DNA of 64,000 bases from Branchiostoma lanceolatum (taxonomy: Eukaryota; Chordata; Leptocardii; Amphioxiformes; Branchiostomatidae). The translations under genes were made by a program, and so were the position numbers. The notes under the pieces were generated by a model. It was not told where the DNA came from and ran no database searches. It saw only the letters and a program-made list of their open reading frames with translations. The stretch spans positions 24,426,142 to 24,490,141 of the forward strand of contig NC_089722.1 of the NCBI RefSeq assembly GCF_035083965.1, given 5' to 3'. Below are positions 22,624 to 33,934 of the stretch, one piece after another (within the stretch, counting starts at the first letter, position 1; each line of letters starts with the position of its first letter).

Positions 22624-23775
22624 CTACACTGCGTCTTCTTCTTCCAAGTCCGACGGATTCTCATCTTCTTGGTCCTGTTTAGCTGTTATGACATTGGCTG
22701 TTTCGTAATCCTCAGTGTCGTCAGAGCAGCACGTGATCTCTCCCCGTATCACCATCTCCACTACGCCGATCACCGCTCCCATCACGGACCCGAGCACCAC
22801 GTACATCAGAGCCGGCATGTCGAACCAGTCCTTCCCGGCTCTCTGCGACACCCAGACGGACACCATGGCGACGTTCCCGACCAGCGTCAGCACGGTGTTC
22901 AACCAGAACCTGCGCTTGTGATCCAGGGTCTTTATCGTCGTCCCCGTGTCTAAGGCCATAGCTAAACCGCTGAAGAACACATCCACGCAACCTTGGTCGT
23001 CTTCATCCGTGCAGAAGGTCACGAACATTATGGACAGCCATTGAACTCCGATGGGAACCACCACCCATTCCTTAAAGGCGGATGCAAACAGCCCGATGGC
23101 AAGAGCACGGGCACTGATTTCAATAAGTTTCCAGATGAAGATCAACACCACCCTGGCTACAAGTCCACCTGTGAGCTTCTCCACCATTAGTGATGACGTG
23201 TAGTACAGCAGTACGACAGCTGCCTTGACAGCGGACAGCAGGGACAGCGCCATAGTGATCATCTTCAGGAAGCTGATCTTCTGACCAGTGATGGCGATGA
23301 TGCAGATCTGCAGACACAGCTGAGGGATACTCTCCAACATGGCGCCCATCATGTGCAGGATGGGGAGGTTGTACATGTTCTTCAACACGGATATTCCACG
23401 GACCCGGATGAACTGCCTCCTCCACAACTTGACCAGCAGGTCTCCATACTCCAGGAATATCCCAATCTGTAGGAGGTATGAAAAACACCAGCCGCGCCGG
23501 ATCATGGCAGATTTAGCTTTAGCCTCATTCCTATTCAGCCATGCGGAGGACACGTTCATAATGATGAAGGACAAGACGACAAGTCCCAGTGTCCAGGAGG
23601 ACCAGACAGTGTCCCCGCTCCTGTAGTACTGTGCCGCCAGCAGTACGTCTGTGATGATGTCAGACAGGTACAGTAGGAGCGGGATGACCACCAGGCGGAG
23701 GATCTGTAGATCCCTGCGGTCATAGAATGGACAGGGGAACAGGTCCTCTTCTTTGAGTGGAGCGATTTCTTCCAT
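22624..23775 (-). CDS. XK-related (XKR) family multi-pass membrane protein, intronless, 383 aa
   Basis: A single open frame of 383 codons starts with MEEIAPLKEEDLFPCPFYDR. XK-family hallmarks include LSDIITDVLLAAQYYRSGD in the first membrane region, a WCFSYLLQIGIFLEYGD segment, and the diagnostic MLESIPQLCLQICIIAITGQ in the middle. About eight hydrophobic segments follow one another, ending in an acidic cytosolic tail (DDTEDYE...EEEDAV). XKR proteins are plasma-membrane proteins; some members (XKR4, 8, 9) scramble phospholipids after caspase cleavage, while XK itself pairs with VPS13A. Subfamily and activity cannot be assigned here. The length is typical of short XKR members. The lack of introns contrasts with all neighbouring genes and may reflect retroposition or a family trait. 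Confidence 0.88.
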   Translation of the reverse strand: MEEIAPLKEEDLFPCPFYDRRDLQILRLVVIPLLLYLSDIITDVLLAAQYYRSGDTVWSSWTLGLVVLSFIIMNVSSAWLNRNEAKAKSAMIRRGWCFSYLLQIGIFLEYGDLLVKLWRRQFIRVRGISVLKNMYNLPILHMMGAMLESIPQLCLQICIIAITGQKISFLKMITMALSLLSAVKAAVVLLYYTSSLMVEKLTGGLVARVVLIFIWKLIEISARALAIGLFASAFKEWVVVPIGVQWLSIMFVTFCTDEDDQGCVDVFFSGLAMALDTGTTIKTLDHKRRFWLNTVLTLVGNVAMVSVWVSQRAGKDWFDMPALMYVVLGSVMGAVIGVVEMVIRGEITCCSDDTEDYETANVITAKQDQEDENPSDLEEEDAV

Positions 23776-24653
23776 ATTGTCCTGTTGTCGTCACACCTGC
23801 ATTATGCTACGTGGACGGTGATGTCGAAGAAATGTCGCTCGGGAGAAGCGCCAAGTAGAATATGGCTGAACCTAAATCTTGGAGGCAAATATGAAGAAAT
23901 CATTTTTCAATATGCAATAGCCTCAACTTTACCGTTTCCTCACGCGACCAGATACATCTATAGTATAGCTAGACTACTCAATACAGAACCTGTGAACCAG
24001 AATAAGGTTTTGTCAGCCTTGCGGACAAGACGAAAACTACAAGCACGCTGATGTGTCACAATAATTTACTAATAGTTAATGCCCATTCTCTTATATAATG
24101 CCACTACTTGTAACGCACAAACGAGGGCAGCCCTCCCTGGATAACCTGTGACCTTTCAGAGATCCTGGGTGACTCAGACGGGAACACTAGTCGATCCGGT
24201 CAAACCACTCTCCTAACAGACATCCACAAAGGTAGCAAAACGCTAGGCGTTATTGAATCGGAGTTGGCGAGTCCAAATACCGTTTGCAAACGACGACACA
24301 ATAACATGGTTTTGTCACCTTTTCTTCTCAATAAATTTGTTAATGTTCTAAAAACGTTTGTTGACACATGTCAGAGAAATTCTCGGCACCTTAGCTGCAA
24401 TAAACTTAGCTGCAATAAACTGCGACATTTATAAACTGACAACATTATATATGTGTAGCAGTGGTAGTCTGCTCAAGAAACCTCAAGAAGAGAGAATGCA
24501 TATGAGTGGAACAACATAGATTTACAACTTACATCTTTACTAGAATGGCACAAATAGCGACGCGTTTGTATGATTATAAGGTAAGCGTTAAAAAAAAGTC
24601 TGCCGTAAAGATCACGCCATCTTTGTCACCGCAGCAAACGATTGTAACCTCAG
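23776..24653. other. Intergenic region upstream of the XK-related gene
   Basis: Presumed promoter side of the minus-strand XK-related gene. No gene, repeat array or RNA gene was recognised. Open frames up to 88 codons lack coding features. Confidence 0.5.
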
Positions 24654-25853
24654 CCTTAGGTCAACTTGTGATCAGAGTATGACTTTCATAGCAATTCTAC
24701 TATCGTCCTACAAGCCAAAACTATCGTCCTACAAGCCAGAAACACCACAAGGCATTACTACAATACCATTATTCTAGCACAACGATCAAGCCAGCTGAAA
24801 TATGCACTGCTTTTCAATACTTCTGTTTCAGTAAAATGCACTAATAAATTACCTCCGAGTCGTAGTTGGTCCTAAAGAAACAGCAGTGGCCAAGGAACCA
24901 TTTACCTAGGTAATCTGAGGTGTTGACGACGACAAAGAACTTTCCAGGCGTGTTATACAGTGTACATAGCTAATAATATAAGGACATGGACACGTTGCGG
25001 TCACGTGATCTGCTGCGCCACTGGAACTTCAACTATCGAGCTGTGTTAACAAATGATGATGACGTAAGGAGGCGGGGTCATAGGTAGAAATTACGTAATG
25101 GTGACAGGCGGACAACAACCCTTCTTTAAGATCATCTCTAACTTGTAGTATGAGGCTCTCTCAAATCACGTAGTTCTTTTAGTGACAGTGAACAATCAGT
25201 ACAGACGCCGGAATGCATTTTGAAATGTACATTCCACCTTGATGTAAAAATGGGTATATTGTTCTCTGTACATGGCACTGTTAAAATAAGTTATGAAAAC
25301 TTGAGTGCAGTGCCATGTCATCCTTGTCCGTCCAAAAGCGAAGTAAAAAAAAAGAATATTTCCCTTTTGTACATTCTCAACGTAAAGTAAGCTTTTTCCT
25401 GACGACAGTCTTTCCATTTTCCACGTAGTCACATTTATTCTTACCTCTGGTATGGAAATCCGGGTGTCCCTAAATGTAGCCCTTCTCGCCCTGTCATTGA
25501 AGATCAAGAGAAGAGCCCACATCCACCCCCTGGATAGTTTTAGGTCATCAGTGATCCAGTCTGGAGAGTTTATAATAACTTCTAACAAGCATATCTCACA
25601 ATCTAGCAGACCTGGGATAATTCACGATAGAAATCGCCCAACACAAGGGTTAGTCTGGCACGAAATAGGCGAACATAGATCACTTGAGTTGAGGGATCCT
25701 TATCAAACAGTACTGAGGGCAGAAACTGCGTTTTAATTGTGAATGCGTCACAAACCACATGCATCACATCTAAATATCTACTGAATAGTGAAGAACCAAT
25801 TCTTGCGCCAGATCTATTAGTTAAACATCTATTTGGACCCATCATCGACTGTG

Positions 25854-26954
25854 ATGGCTTGCAGTAAGGAAACCTTGCTCCAGTCGTTCCGTCTGCAGCA
25901 CTCGGACCCGTCAGACTTCTACAAGACGCCGGTGAGTGACGTTAAATCTAGTCCATTTTCTTTATTCTGTTGAGACTGTTCGAAGTTAATTCATGAGGTA
26001 ACTCAGAAAGTATTCAGAAAAGAGATGACATTGCTTTAAGTTTACAGGTTCAGAAGTGTTGCATGAGAAAATCTGTAGCCTTTCCTGGTTCGTATTTTGT
26101 TACAGTGGTTCAAGAATGACGTTCCGTTCCTGATCTACCGATGTGTCATCGCAGCCCTGCTGTTGACTTTCCTTCTTCTTCAATGGACTGTTTACTTTTA
26201 CCCCCAAATCCCCGTCTACTTCACCCTTTGGGGGTTCCACGCCCTGACGTTCCACTTCACATGGTCCTGCGGAGTCGTTCTCTATTCCTATTTTGCCAAG
26301 ACAAGGGACAACGGTCAAGACCGAGGCGAAGCTATTGTTGAGGCCCGGTCCCGGTCTGTTCCGACGAACACCGAGAACACACGAGGGCGTCCGAAGAGTA
26401 GCCAAGAAATGGAAACGACCGCCGGAAACTCACGAGACATGCACAACGGTACCAAAACGACAAACGACAATGAACAGCACAAGTTACCCTGGTACCTAGA
26501 AGTAGAGTGGATTGTTTTTAATGTGAGCATTTCGCAGGCATTCGCAATCACCCTATTGTATTACGCCGCCGAATACAACGGTCAGCAACACGATTTGGTG
26601 GATGTTGCCACACATGCTCTAAACTGCGTGTTTGCACTCATCGATATCCTCCTTTCTGGACTTCCTGTCCGATTCTTACACTTCATCCACCTCTCAGTGG
26701 AGGTCTTAATCTATGTTATCTTCACGGCCATTTACTGGGCGGCCGGAGGAACAAATTTTCACGGAGACCCATATATTTACTGGGTCTTCGATTATGGTAA
26801 TTCCCCTTACTTGGCGGTAGGATTTGGGGTTGGAGGCATATTTCTTGTACCACCGTTATTCCACATTTTCACATATGGCTTGTACCGGCTAAGGCTTGCC
26901 TTGCTAGCCTGTAAACAGGGTAGACCTCAGGTGGTTGAAGTGTCGCCTGCTTAA
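25854..26954 (+). CDS. Rolling-stone-like multi-pass membrane protein A (308 aa)
   Basis: Two exons, 25854-25931 (26 codons, starting MACSKETLLQSF) and 26106-26954, with a GT-AG phase-0 intron. The start is chosen because it is conserved in the paralogue at 30136 and matches the short first exon of the diverged paralogue on the minus strand. The product has about six to seven hydrophobic segments. It carries the family signature WAAGGTNFHGDPYIYWVFDY near the C-terminus and a cytosolic FTYGLYRLRLALLACK end. A hydrophilic Ser/Thr/Asn-rich loop (about residues 96-150) separates the membrane blocks. Drosophila rolling stone is a plasma-membrane protein needed for myoblast fusion; the biochemical role of the family is unknown. 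It is nearly identical to the gene at 30136-31258. Confidence 0.87.
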
Positions 26955-28321
26955 TTCTGCAAAGCTATATAAAGTGTTTGATACCAACCGTACGATAGTA
27001 TATTTTATCCAATCTTCCACCAGATGTTTGGGTGAAATACTGTTAATGCAGAAATGCTCACGGTTGTTTATGTTCGCGGTTTTCGCGGCGACCCTTTCAC
27101 CGCGAACATTTTTGTCCCACACTGAAAGAGTATGTGACTATAGAGCTGCCGCGAACTTAAACCACCGCGAACACTCCATTTTCGCCTTAGCGCGAAATAA
27201 AAACCACACGTTTATAGTATTGGAACTATTTCTGACTGTTTGGTTGTAATTTTGAAGTCTTTGCAGCTAGGTAACTGTTAAGTAGGACTTGAATCAGATT
27301 CTCCATCTTGACCGATCTTAAATTTGTGAGTTAAGTTGCCACAGCATTGGCAAGTGCTTGGATATAACCGACAGTAACAAGCTACTTCGTCTCTATAGCG
27401 TGACGCCGTGTAAAAATATGTCGTCCCACAGGAAGATATATCTGTAGCTTGTTGCTATGGTGTTTCATCACACAAAAAAACAGTCCAGGATTACAATTCT
27501 TATGCAAGAAAGAAGCTTTATTTCTATTTACCTTTCACTATGGAGACTAGCTACTAAAGCTTAACAATACAGCAACAACATATACAATATATTTATGTAT
27601 TCAAAGGGTATCATCGCTATATCGATATAGTTGTCGTCTCCAAGCACTACAACTCCTACTCTAACTGGTATTGTTAATTTTGAGGTAAACTGTTTCGTTT
27701 GTTACTGTTTGTTTGATTTTTGATTGACATTTTAATTGGTTGTTGTTAACACATGTTTGTGTCTCTATCTGAATGCACATTTACCATTCGTACATCCTCT
27801 AAGGGTTTTTCTTTTTCCGGATGCCCGCTATACATGCACGCTATTTAATCATCAATTTATCTATACGATATCGTTACTGTTGAATATTATTGTTTTCATG
27901 GTTGCACGAATTGCCTTATATAATTGCCTTGCATGCAATTGAAACTAGTCTGTATACAAATTTTGCTATTGTAGAATTATTCAAACGGTTCTTGAGTCAC
28001 ATATCATCTACGTGTATCACTCTACAGTTCATCATAAATAAAGTACCACTATGACATACATATTTACATTGTCGAAGGGGATATAGTTGAATGTCGATGT
28101 GTGTTAACGTTAGAAGGCATGGCGTTACTTAGCAGTTGCTGAAGACAAAAGTGAGTTTTTCAGCGCGTCTTCGTCAGTTTGTTCAATTCGTTAATCCTAT
28201 TAGGTTACTCCCGAAATAAAGTCGTCGGACAGCATTATATTTACTAGTTTGATGGAGAGGGGGTAATAAATACGTTTCACACAGAGTTGCTTAGTCTGCG
28301 GCTTTGTGAGAACGGGAAAAG
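26955..28321. other. 3' flank of rolling-stone A
   Basis: Noncoding and shared with 35275-36445 in copy 2, apart from the insert at 27037-27212. Strong similarity from about 27213 onward, including CTTGGATATAACCG and AAGCTTTATTTCTATTTACC, marks it as part of the duplicated unit. Confidence 0.7.
27037..27212. mobile_element. Short palindromic element present only in duplication copy 1
   Basis: The segment has mirrored arms (GTTTATGTTCGCGGTTTTCG on the left, CCGCGAACTTAAACCACCGCG on the right). Copy 2 lacks it: there GTGGAGTACCAGTATTGGAAC runs straight through at about 35321-35341. It belongs with the family seen at 3560-3712. Exact ends and target duplication could not be fixed because the flanks have diverged. 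Confidence 0.65.
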
Positions 28322-28322
28322 G

Positions 28323-28383
<61 letters not shown>

Positions 28384-28779
28384 TTGTGTGTGTGTGTGTG
28401 TGTTGTGTGTGTGTATTTGTTTGTGTTTGTATGTGTCTGTGTATATGCGTGTGTGTGTCTTCTTCTTCTTTAGGTTGGGAAGCCAATGTTAACTGTGTGT
28501 GTGCGTTTGTGTGCGTGTTTGTGTGTCTGTGTATGTGTGTGTGTATGTGTGTGTGTGTGTGTGCGTGTGCATACGTGTGTCTCTCTGTGCGTATGTATGC
28601 GTGCGTTTGTGTGTGTTTGTGTCTGTCTGTCTGTCTGTGTGTGTATGTATGTGTGTGTGTATATGTGTGTGTGTTTGTCTGTGTGTGTGTGCGTGTGCGT
28701 ACGTGTGTGTATGTGCGTGTTTGTGTGTGTTTGTGTATGTCTGTCTGACTGTGTGTGTGTGTTTGTGTATGTCTGTCTG

Positions 28780-28810
<31 letters not shown>

Positions 28811-28836
28811 TGTTGTGTGTGTGTGTATGAGGATGA
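28322..28836 (+). repeat. Compound TG microsatellite, about 515 bp
   Basis: (TG)n with interspersed TGTC, TGCG and TGTA variants, interrupted once at about 28458-28492 by a unique stretch (TTCTTCTTCTTTAGGTTGGG). The corresponding array in copy 2 (36446-36694) is about half as long but has the same interruption, so the array predates the duplication and later changed in length. Long open frames here are artefacts of the repeat. Confidence 0.95.
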
Positions 28837-28843
28837 CCGTTAT

Positions 28844-29082
28844 TCAGGCTTCTTAAGTGATACAGGGTTTTGTGGAGTCGGTGGAAATACTTCGCACCGT
28901 AGCGACCTTCCTGGCCTTGACGCCCGTCACGCACGTTACCATGGCGACCCGAAGCCTGTACAGTCCGTACACGAAGAGGTAGATAGCCGAGGTGCCCACG
29001 AGGGCGCTGCCCGCGATGAAGCACGCCGCTCGCCCCGGGTGGGAGGAGTAGTCCACGAACCAGTAGTCGTAAGGTTGCCCCT
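28844..29082 (-). pseudogene. Truncated 3' end of a rolling-stone gene (duplicate of 36710-36948)
   Basis: The minus strand encodes only about the last 75 residues of the convergent rolling-stone gene, from the YDYWFVDYSSHPGR region through SALVGTSAIYLFVYGLYRLR to the C-terminus. It ends abruptly at the duplication junction. A stop lies three residues before that of the intact gene. Without the upstream membrane segments and promoter it cannot make a normal protein. Confidence 0.88.
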
Positions 29083-30135
29083 TAGGTCAACTTGTGATCA
29101 GAGTATGACTTTATAGCAATCCTACTATCGTCCTATAAGACATAAAACACTACAACACATTACTACAATACCACGTTTTAGCACAACGATTGAGCAGATG
29201 AAATATGCACGGCTTTTCAATACTTCTGTTTCAGTAAAATGCACTTATAAATTACCTCCGAGTCGTAGTTGGTCATAAAGAAACAGCAGTGGCCAACGAA
29301 CTATTTAGCTCGGTAATCTGAGGTGTTGACAACAACAAAGAACTTTCCAGGCGTGTTATACAGTGTAGATAGCTAATAATATAAGGACATGGACACGTTG
29401 CGGTCACGTGATCTGCTGCGCCACTGGAACTTCAACTATCGAGCTGTGTTTACAAATGATGATGACGTAAGGAGGCGGGGTCATAGGTAGAAATTACGTA
29501 TGGCGACAGGCGGATAACAACCTATCTATATTGTTCTCTGTACGTGGCGCTGTTAAGATAAGTTATATAATCTTGAGTGCAGTGCCACGTCGTCCTTGTC
29601 TGTCCAAAAGCAAAGTAAAAAAAAAAAACTACAATTTTGTTAATTCTCAACGTAAAATCTCTGTTGGTATAAGCTTTTTCCTGACGACAGTATTTCCATT
29701 TTCCACGTAGTCACATTTATTTTTACCTCTGGTATGAAAATCCGTGTGTCCCTAAATATAGCCCTTCTCTCCTTTCATTGAAGATCAATAGAAGAGCCCA
29801 CATCCACCCCCTGGACATTTCTAAATCTTCATTGATCCAGTCTGGAGATCGAGAGTTGATGATAACTTCTAACAAGCATATCTCACAATCTGGCATAGCT
29901 TGGATCATTCACTATAGAAATCGCCCAACACAAGGGTTAGTCAGGCACGTAATGGGCGAACAAACCCACTTGAGTTGGTGGGTCCTTATCAAACAGTTTG
30001 TGGACAGACTCTTGAACGTCGTGAAAACGTCACAAACCACATGCAACACATCTAATCATCTACTGGTTAGTAAAGGACTCATTCTTGCGTCAGATCTATA
30101 AGTTAAACACCTGTTTGGACCCATCATCGACTGTG

Positions 30136-31258
30136 ATGGCTTGCAGTAAGGAAACCTTGCTCCAGTCGTTCCGTCTGCAGCACTCGGACCCGTCAGACTT
30201 CTACAAGTCGCCGGTGAGTGACGTTAAATCTAGTCCCTTTTCTTTATTCTGTTGAGACTGTTCGAAGTTAATTCATGAGGTAACTCAGAAAGTATTCAGA
30301 AAAGAGATGACATCGCTTTGAATTTACAGGTTCAGAGGCGTTGTGTGAAAAAATCTGTAGCCTCTTCTGCATGGTTTGTATTTTGTTACAGTGGTTCAAG
30401 AATGACGTTCCGTTCCTGATCTACCGATGTGTCATCGCAGCCCTGCTGTTGACTTTCCTTCTTCTTCAATGGACTGTTTACTTTTACCCCCAAATCCCCG
30501 TCTACTTCACCCTTTGGGGGTTCCACGCCCTGACGTTCCACTTCACATGGTCCTGCGGAGTCGTTCTCTATTCCTATTTTGCCAAGACAAGGGACAACGG
30601 TCAAGACCGAGGCGAAGCTCTTGTTGAGGCCTGGTCCCGGCCTGTTCAAAGTCCGACGAACACCGAGAACACACGAGGGCGTCCGAAGAGTAGCCAAGAA
30701 ATGGAAACGACCACCGGAAACTCACGAGCTGATGGCGAGGACATGCACAGCGGTACCAAAACGACAAACGACAATGGATTGCACAAGTTACCCTGGTACT
30801 TAAAAGTAGAGTGGGTAGTTTGTAATGTGAGCATTTCGCAGGCATTCGCAATCACCTTATTGCATTACGCCGCCGTATACAACGGTCAGCAACACGATTT
30901 GATGGATGTTGCCACACATAGTCTAAACTGCGTGTTTGCACTCATCGATATCCTCCTTTCTGGACTTCCTGTCCGATTCTTACACTTCATCCATCTCTCA
31001 GTGGAGGTCTTAATCTATGTTGTCTTCACGGCCATTTACTGGGCGGCCGGAGGAACAAATCTTCCCGGAGACCCATATATCTACTGGTTCTTCGATTATG
31101 GTAATTCCCCTTACTTGGCGGTAGGATTTGGGGTTGGAGCCATATTTCTTGTACCACCGTTAGTCCATATTTTCCCATATGGCCTTTACCGGCTAAGGCT
31201 TGCCTTGCTAGCCTGCAAACAAGGTAGACGTCAGGTGGTAGAGGTGGCGCCTGCTTAA
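30136..31258 (+). CDS. Rolling-stone-like multi-pass membrane protein B (314 aa)
   Basis: Two exons, 30136-30213 and 30392-31258, with the same structure and start as the upstream copy. The protein is six residues longer, through small in-frame additions in the hydrophilic loop (KVRRT/QSPT region and SRADGED). Membrane segments and the WAAGGTNLPGDPYIYWFFDY signature are intact. A frame that reads through the intron from 30341 is not the natural start, because exon 1 is conserved with a good donor GCCG|GTGAGT. Substitutions are concentrated in the loop and luminal stretches, so both copies look functional. Confidence 0.87.
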
Positions 31259-31276
31259 TTCTGCAAAGCTATGTAA

Positions 31277-31442
31277 TAGATAGCTGATGGGAGTGGCCAA
31301 GATATCTGGATATAACAGCAGTCCCGCCCACTGAGGGGTTTCTAGTCTCCCCGAGGGCGAAGCCCGAGTGGAGACTAGAAACCCCAAGGTGGCGGGACTG
31401 CTGTTATTTCCAGATATCGAGGCCAATACCATCAGCTATCTA
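31277..31442. mobile_element. Palindromic element, 166 bp, downstream of rolling-stone B
   Basis: The left arm starts TAGATAGCTGATGGG and the right arm ends CCATCAGCTATCTA. The arms match with several mismatches around CGAGGGCGAAGCCCGAGTGG. The left arm with 4 bp of flank (31273-31360) is an exact inverted match to 35150-35237, better than to its own right arm. Confidence 0.8.
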
Positions 31443-31444
31443 AT

Positions 31445-31823
31445 TTAGCCCATGGCATACTTCCCCGAAGCTTCCCTAGTTCAGCCGCTCTACTAAACGT
31501 TACTTTATTTTGTCCTGAAAGTCCAGAAATCTCTCTTTTTGCTGGACATGCTGACAAACAAGTAACAGCTGCAAGGCCAGCACAGACAAGGCGAGTAAAA
31601 CATATGGGGAGAGTCCCAAATCCCCGGGCAATTAGAAATTAGAGCAGGGATTGGTCAGAATAGGTCACATGGTTATATCACCCACAGTTTTTCTATATCA
31701 CCCACAGTTTTTCTATATTACCCACAGATATCACTCACACTTTTCTGATATCCCACACTATGTGAATATAACCACAGAAAATTGGGGCTTCCCATTGGCT
31801 GAGAGGAAGTAGCCATGGGCTAA
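31445..31823. mobile_element. Possible small inverted-repeat element with internal tandem repeat
   Basis: TTAGCCCATGGC at 31445-31456 and GCCATGGGCTAA at 31812-31823 are exact mirror images. Inside, ATCACCCACAGTTTTTCTAT is repeated about 2.5 times. No coding frame and no convincing target duplication. Confidence 0.45.
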
Positions 31824-32654
31824 CTAGAGACATCCAAAGGTGTGCTTCATACCAACCGTACGATAGCACGGGGTATAACGTACGTCACGGGATGGCCAGA
31901 CACATTCGGTGGTCGCAAAGATCTATCAGCCGCAACGCGCAGACACATTCGACGCGCCGCGGAAAAATCAGCCGTCCGCGCGGTCCTATCAGCCGCGACG
32001 CGCAGACAAATTCGACGCCGCGCGGACCTATCAGCCGCTCGCGCGGAAAAATCAGCCGTGGGACAGCGCCATCAGGTGTCTCACTACTGCCTTCAGAGAG
32101 CGCTGGAAAGGCCGCGCCAAGGTAGGTCCTCCACAATTTCCTTCTCTAGCGTCATATAGAGACATCGACTGGTAATCTAACTAGGCCTATCAGGTGCCAG
32201 ACTATCTTATGGTCATCCGGAGCCAAAAATAATCGGCAGGTCTTCAAAGTAAGTCGAGATATAGGGAGAACAGTTCTAGATCGGTGACACACCACATCGA
32301 AGTTATCAAGCTAAACAGTGGCCGATGCCGTATTTTGGGCCATTAGAAGCAAAGACATCTGCGGTTTTGACGTCTTTTAGTGTGATTGGGTGTCCAGAAC
32401 AACGTAACATACCCTGGAATTGATATGATATGCCCACAGAGCGAAAATATGTGGTAGAAGTGATACCGCTATATAACGCCCCCTCCCCCATCCTTCAGTA
32501 CGAGCCACCATGTGTAGAACGATGTCAACATATCTTATAGCAGTATTAAAGCCATAAGAAGCGATATTGTTGTGGCCATTTAAATGAAGATACATAGTCA
32601 TCAATGTTTATCCAGACAAAGGCATTCATTTTTGGAATTTGCATTTCAGCCATG

Positions 32655-33260
32655 GAGTTTGATGAGTAGAACAGGTTTGGGCATGTGACCACAAATGTAA
32701 AACCACATGTTCCACCCTACGAGTCCAGCCTTCAGGAGGGAGGTGTAGAACCACCTGACAAGCCATGCCTTGGGAAGGGACAGGATACACCTGGTCTTCA
32801 AGTAACAGCACAAGTGGATCCCGTTCAAACACCAGCACCAGTGGATCCAGTGAGGGTTCAGTGTCTTTGGAATCGTCCAACGAGTCCGATGACCTACCTG
32901 GTGTGGTTGTGCCAGCTGAAGATGTAGAAAAGGATGTCTCCTCCCCCACACGCAGGACTACAGTACAGTCTGTGTACACATGGCAAGTGCTAAGCGAACA
33001 GTGGTTCACTAGATGAACACAAGCGTCGCTGCCATGGGGCTGATAAAGGACCAGCAATTTAGTGTGGGTTCTGCAATAAAGACTTTATTTATGCTAGAGA
33101 CTTTCAGGATCACTTAGTTCAATCATCCAAGGAGTGCCCAGTTTGTCAGAAAGAGTTCAAGTGAAGAAGCACATGATAGTGCACTCAGATTGGGATTTTT
33201 GTAACAAATGTGGAAATTCCTTTAAGTCATAATATAAGAAGTCCTAAAACATCATCACAG
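32655..33260 (+). pseudogene. Broken C2H2 zinc-finger-like coding relic inside the inverted-arm element
   Basis: Plus-strand frames show zinc-finger-style pieces: CGFCNKDFIYARDFQDHL, then CPVCQKEF, then KKHMIVHS and FCNKCGNSF, preceded by a Ser-rich acidic stretch (SSSNSTSGSRSNTS). Stops and frame changes separate the pieces, so it is not an intact gene. It may be a captured host fragment or a former element gene. An acceptor-like TTTGCATTTCAG precedes it at about 32648. Confidence 0.5.
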
Positions 33261-33934
33261 AACCCATGACAATCCCAGAGTAAAGACGTTTGTCAGTGTT
33301 ACAAGTGTGAACACAAGTTGCATAAAAGGGAAGAACTTGTGTGTAATCATGCAGTAATTCTGGTTCATATAATTACATTTGTTGTTTCACAAGAAGGTAT
33401 ACCTCATGTATAATGCACCTGTACAGTGACATATTTTCATCTGTAGTGTTGGGGAAAATGATGGCGTCGAGACTCGGTATTTGACTGGTTTTGACTTTGT
33501 TCTTCTTTTTTCAAGAGTCAATATTAATATACGATCAGAATACTTTAATTTGTAATCTATAGCAATAAATTAAGCAACAGTGCAATATGATTACAACATA
33601 GTCATTTGCCAAGTGATGTATAACAAGATCAAGAACATGGTATTGCAAGTCAGCAAATAAATATGTTGTAAACAACCAGAATAAATGTAGTTATATATAG
33701 CTATATTTTGTGTGTCATTTTTGGATTAACATTTCAGGAAATACAGGTGCACTACAGATGGTCAGTACAATGATGCAACGCTGAGATGGTCCATTACTTA
33801 AATCTGTAAATATAACAACCAGAACCTGACAAAGTATTGTCTTCATCTAATATCATGTGCTATTTCAAACATACTGCATAGTACCAAAATTGACGAATAA
33901 TCTATTCAATACATATCTCTATGAATATAGATTT

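Larger units (their letters stand above)
24654..29082. repeat. Tandem segmental duplication, copy 1 (rolling-stone A plus flanks)
   Basis: This stretch aligns collinearly with 29080-36948. It shares the upstream block from TTAGGTCAACTTGTGATCAG, both exons and the intron of the rolling-stone gene, the 3' flank, a TG-rich array, and the 3' end of the convergent third rolling-stone gene. Copy 1 alone has about 140 bp at 25115-25250 and the insert at 27037-27212. Copy 2 alone has the large insertion at 31273-35274. The junction at 29080-29082 shows a 3-bp CCT microhomology. Confidence 0.88.

Noticed and set aside
28287-29024. Long open frames on both strands rich in Cys/Val or His/Thr
   Set aside because: They are products of the TG microsatellite. 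The real coding fragment at the right end is the truncated rolling-stone tail.
30341-30391. Upstream in-frame start for rolling-stone B (MCEKICSLF...)
   Set aside because: It lies in the intron. The conserved first exon at 30136-30213, with a strong donor and identical counterpart in copy 1, is the real start.
31842-32175. Three overlapping frames of 77-105 codons in the left arm, repeated exactly in the right arm
   Set aside because: All frames are open because of GC-rich subterminal repeats, with no domain-like pattern. Treated as noncoding arm sequence with a possible donor site.
32626-33057. 143-codon minus-strand frame inside the element
   Set aside because: It is the antisense shadow of the Ser-rich, zinc-finger-like relic on the plus strand.
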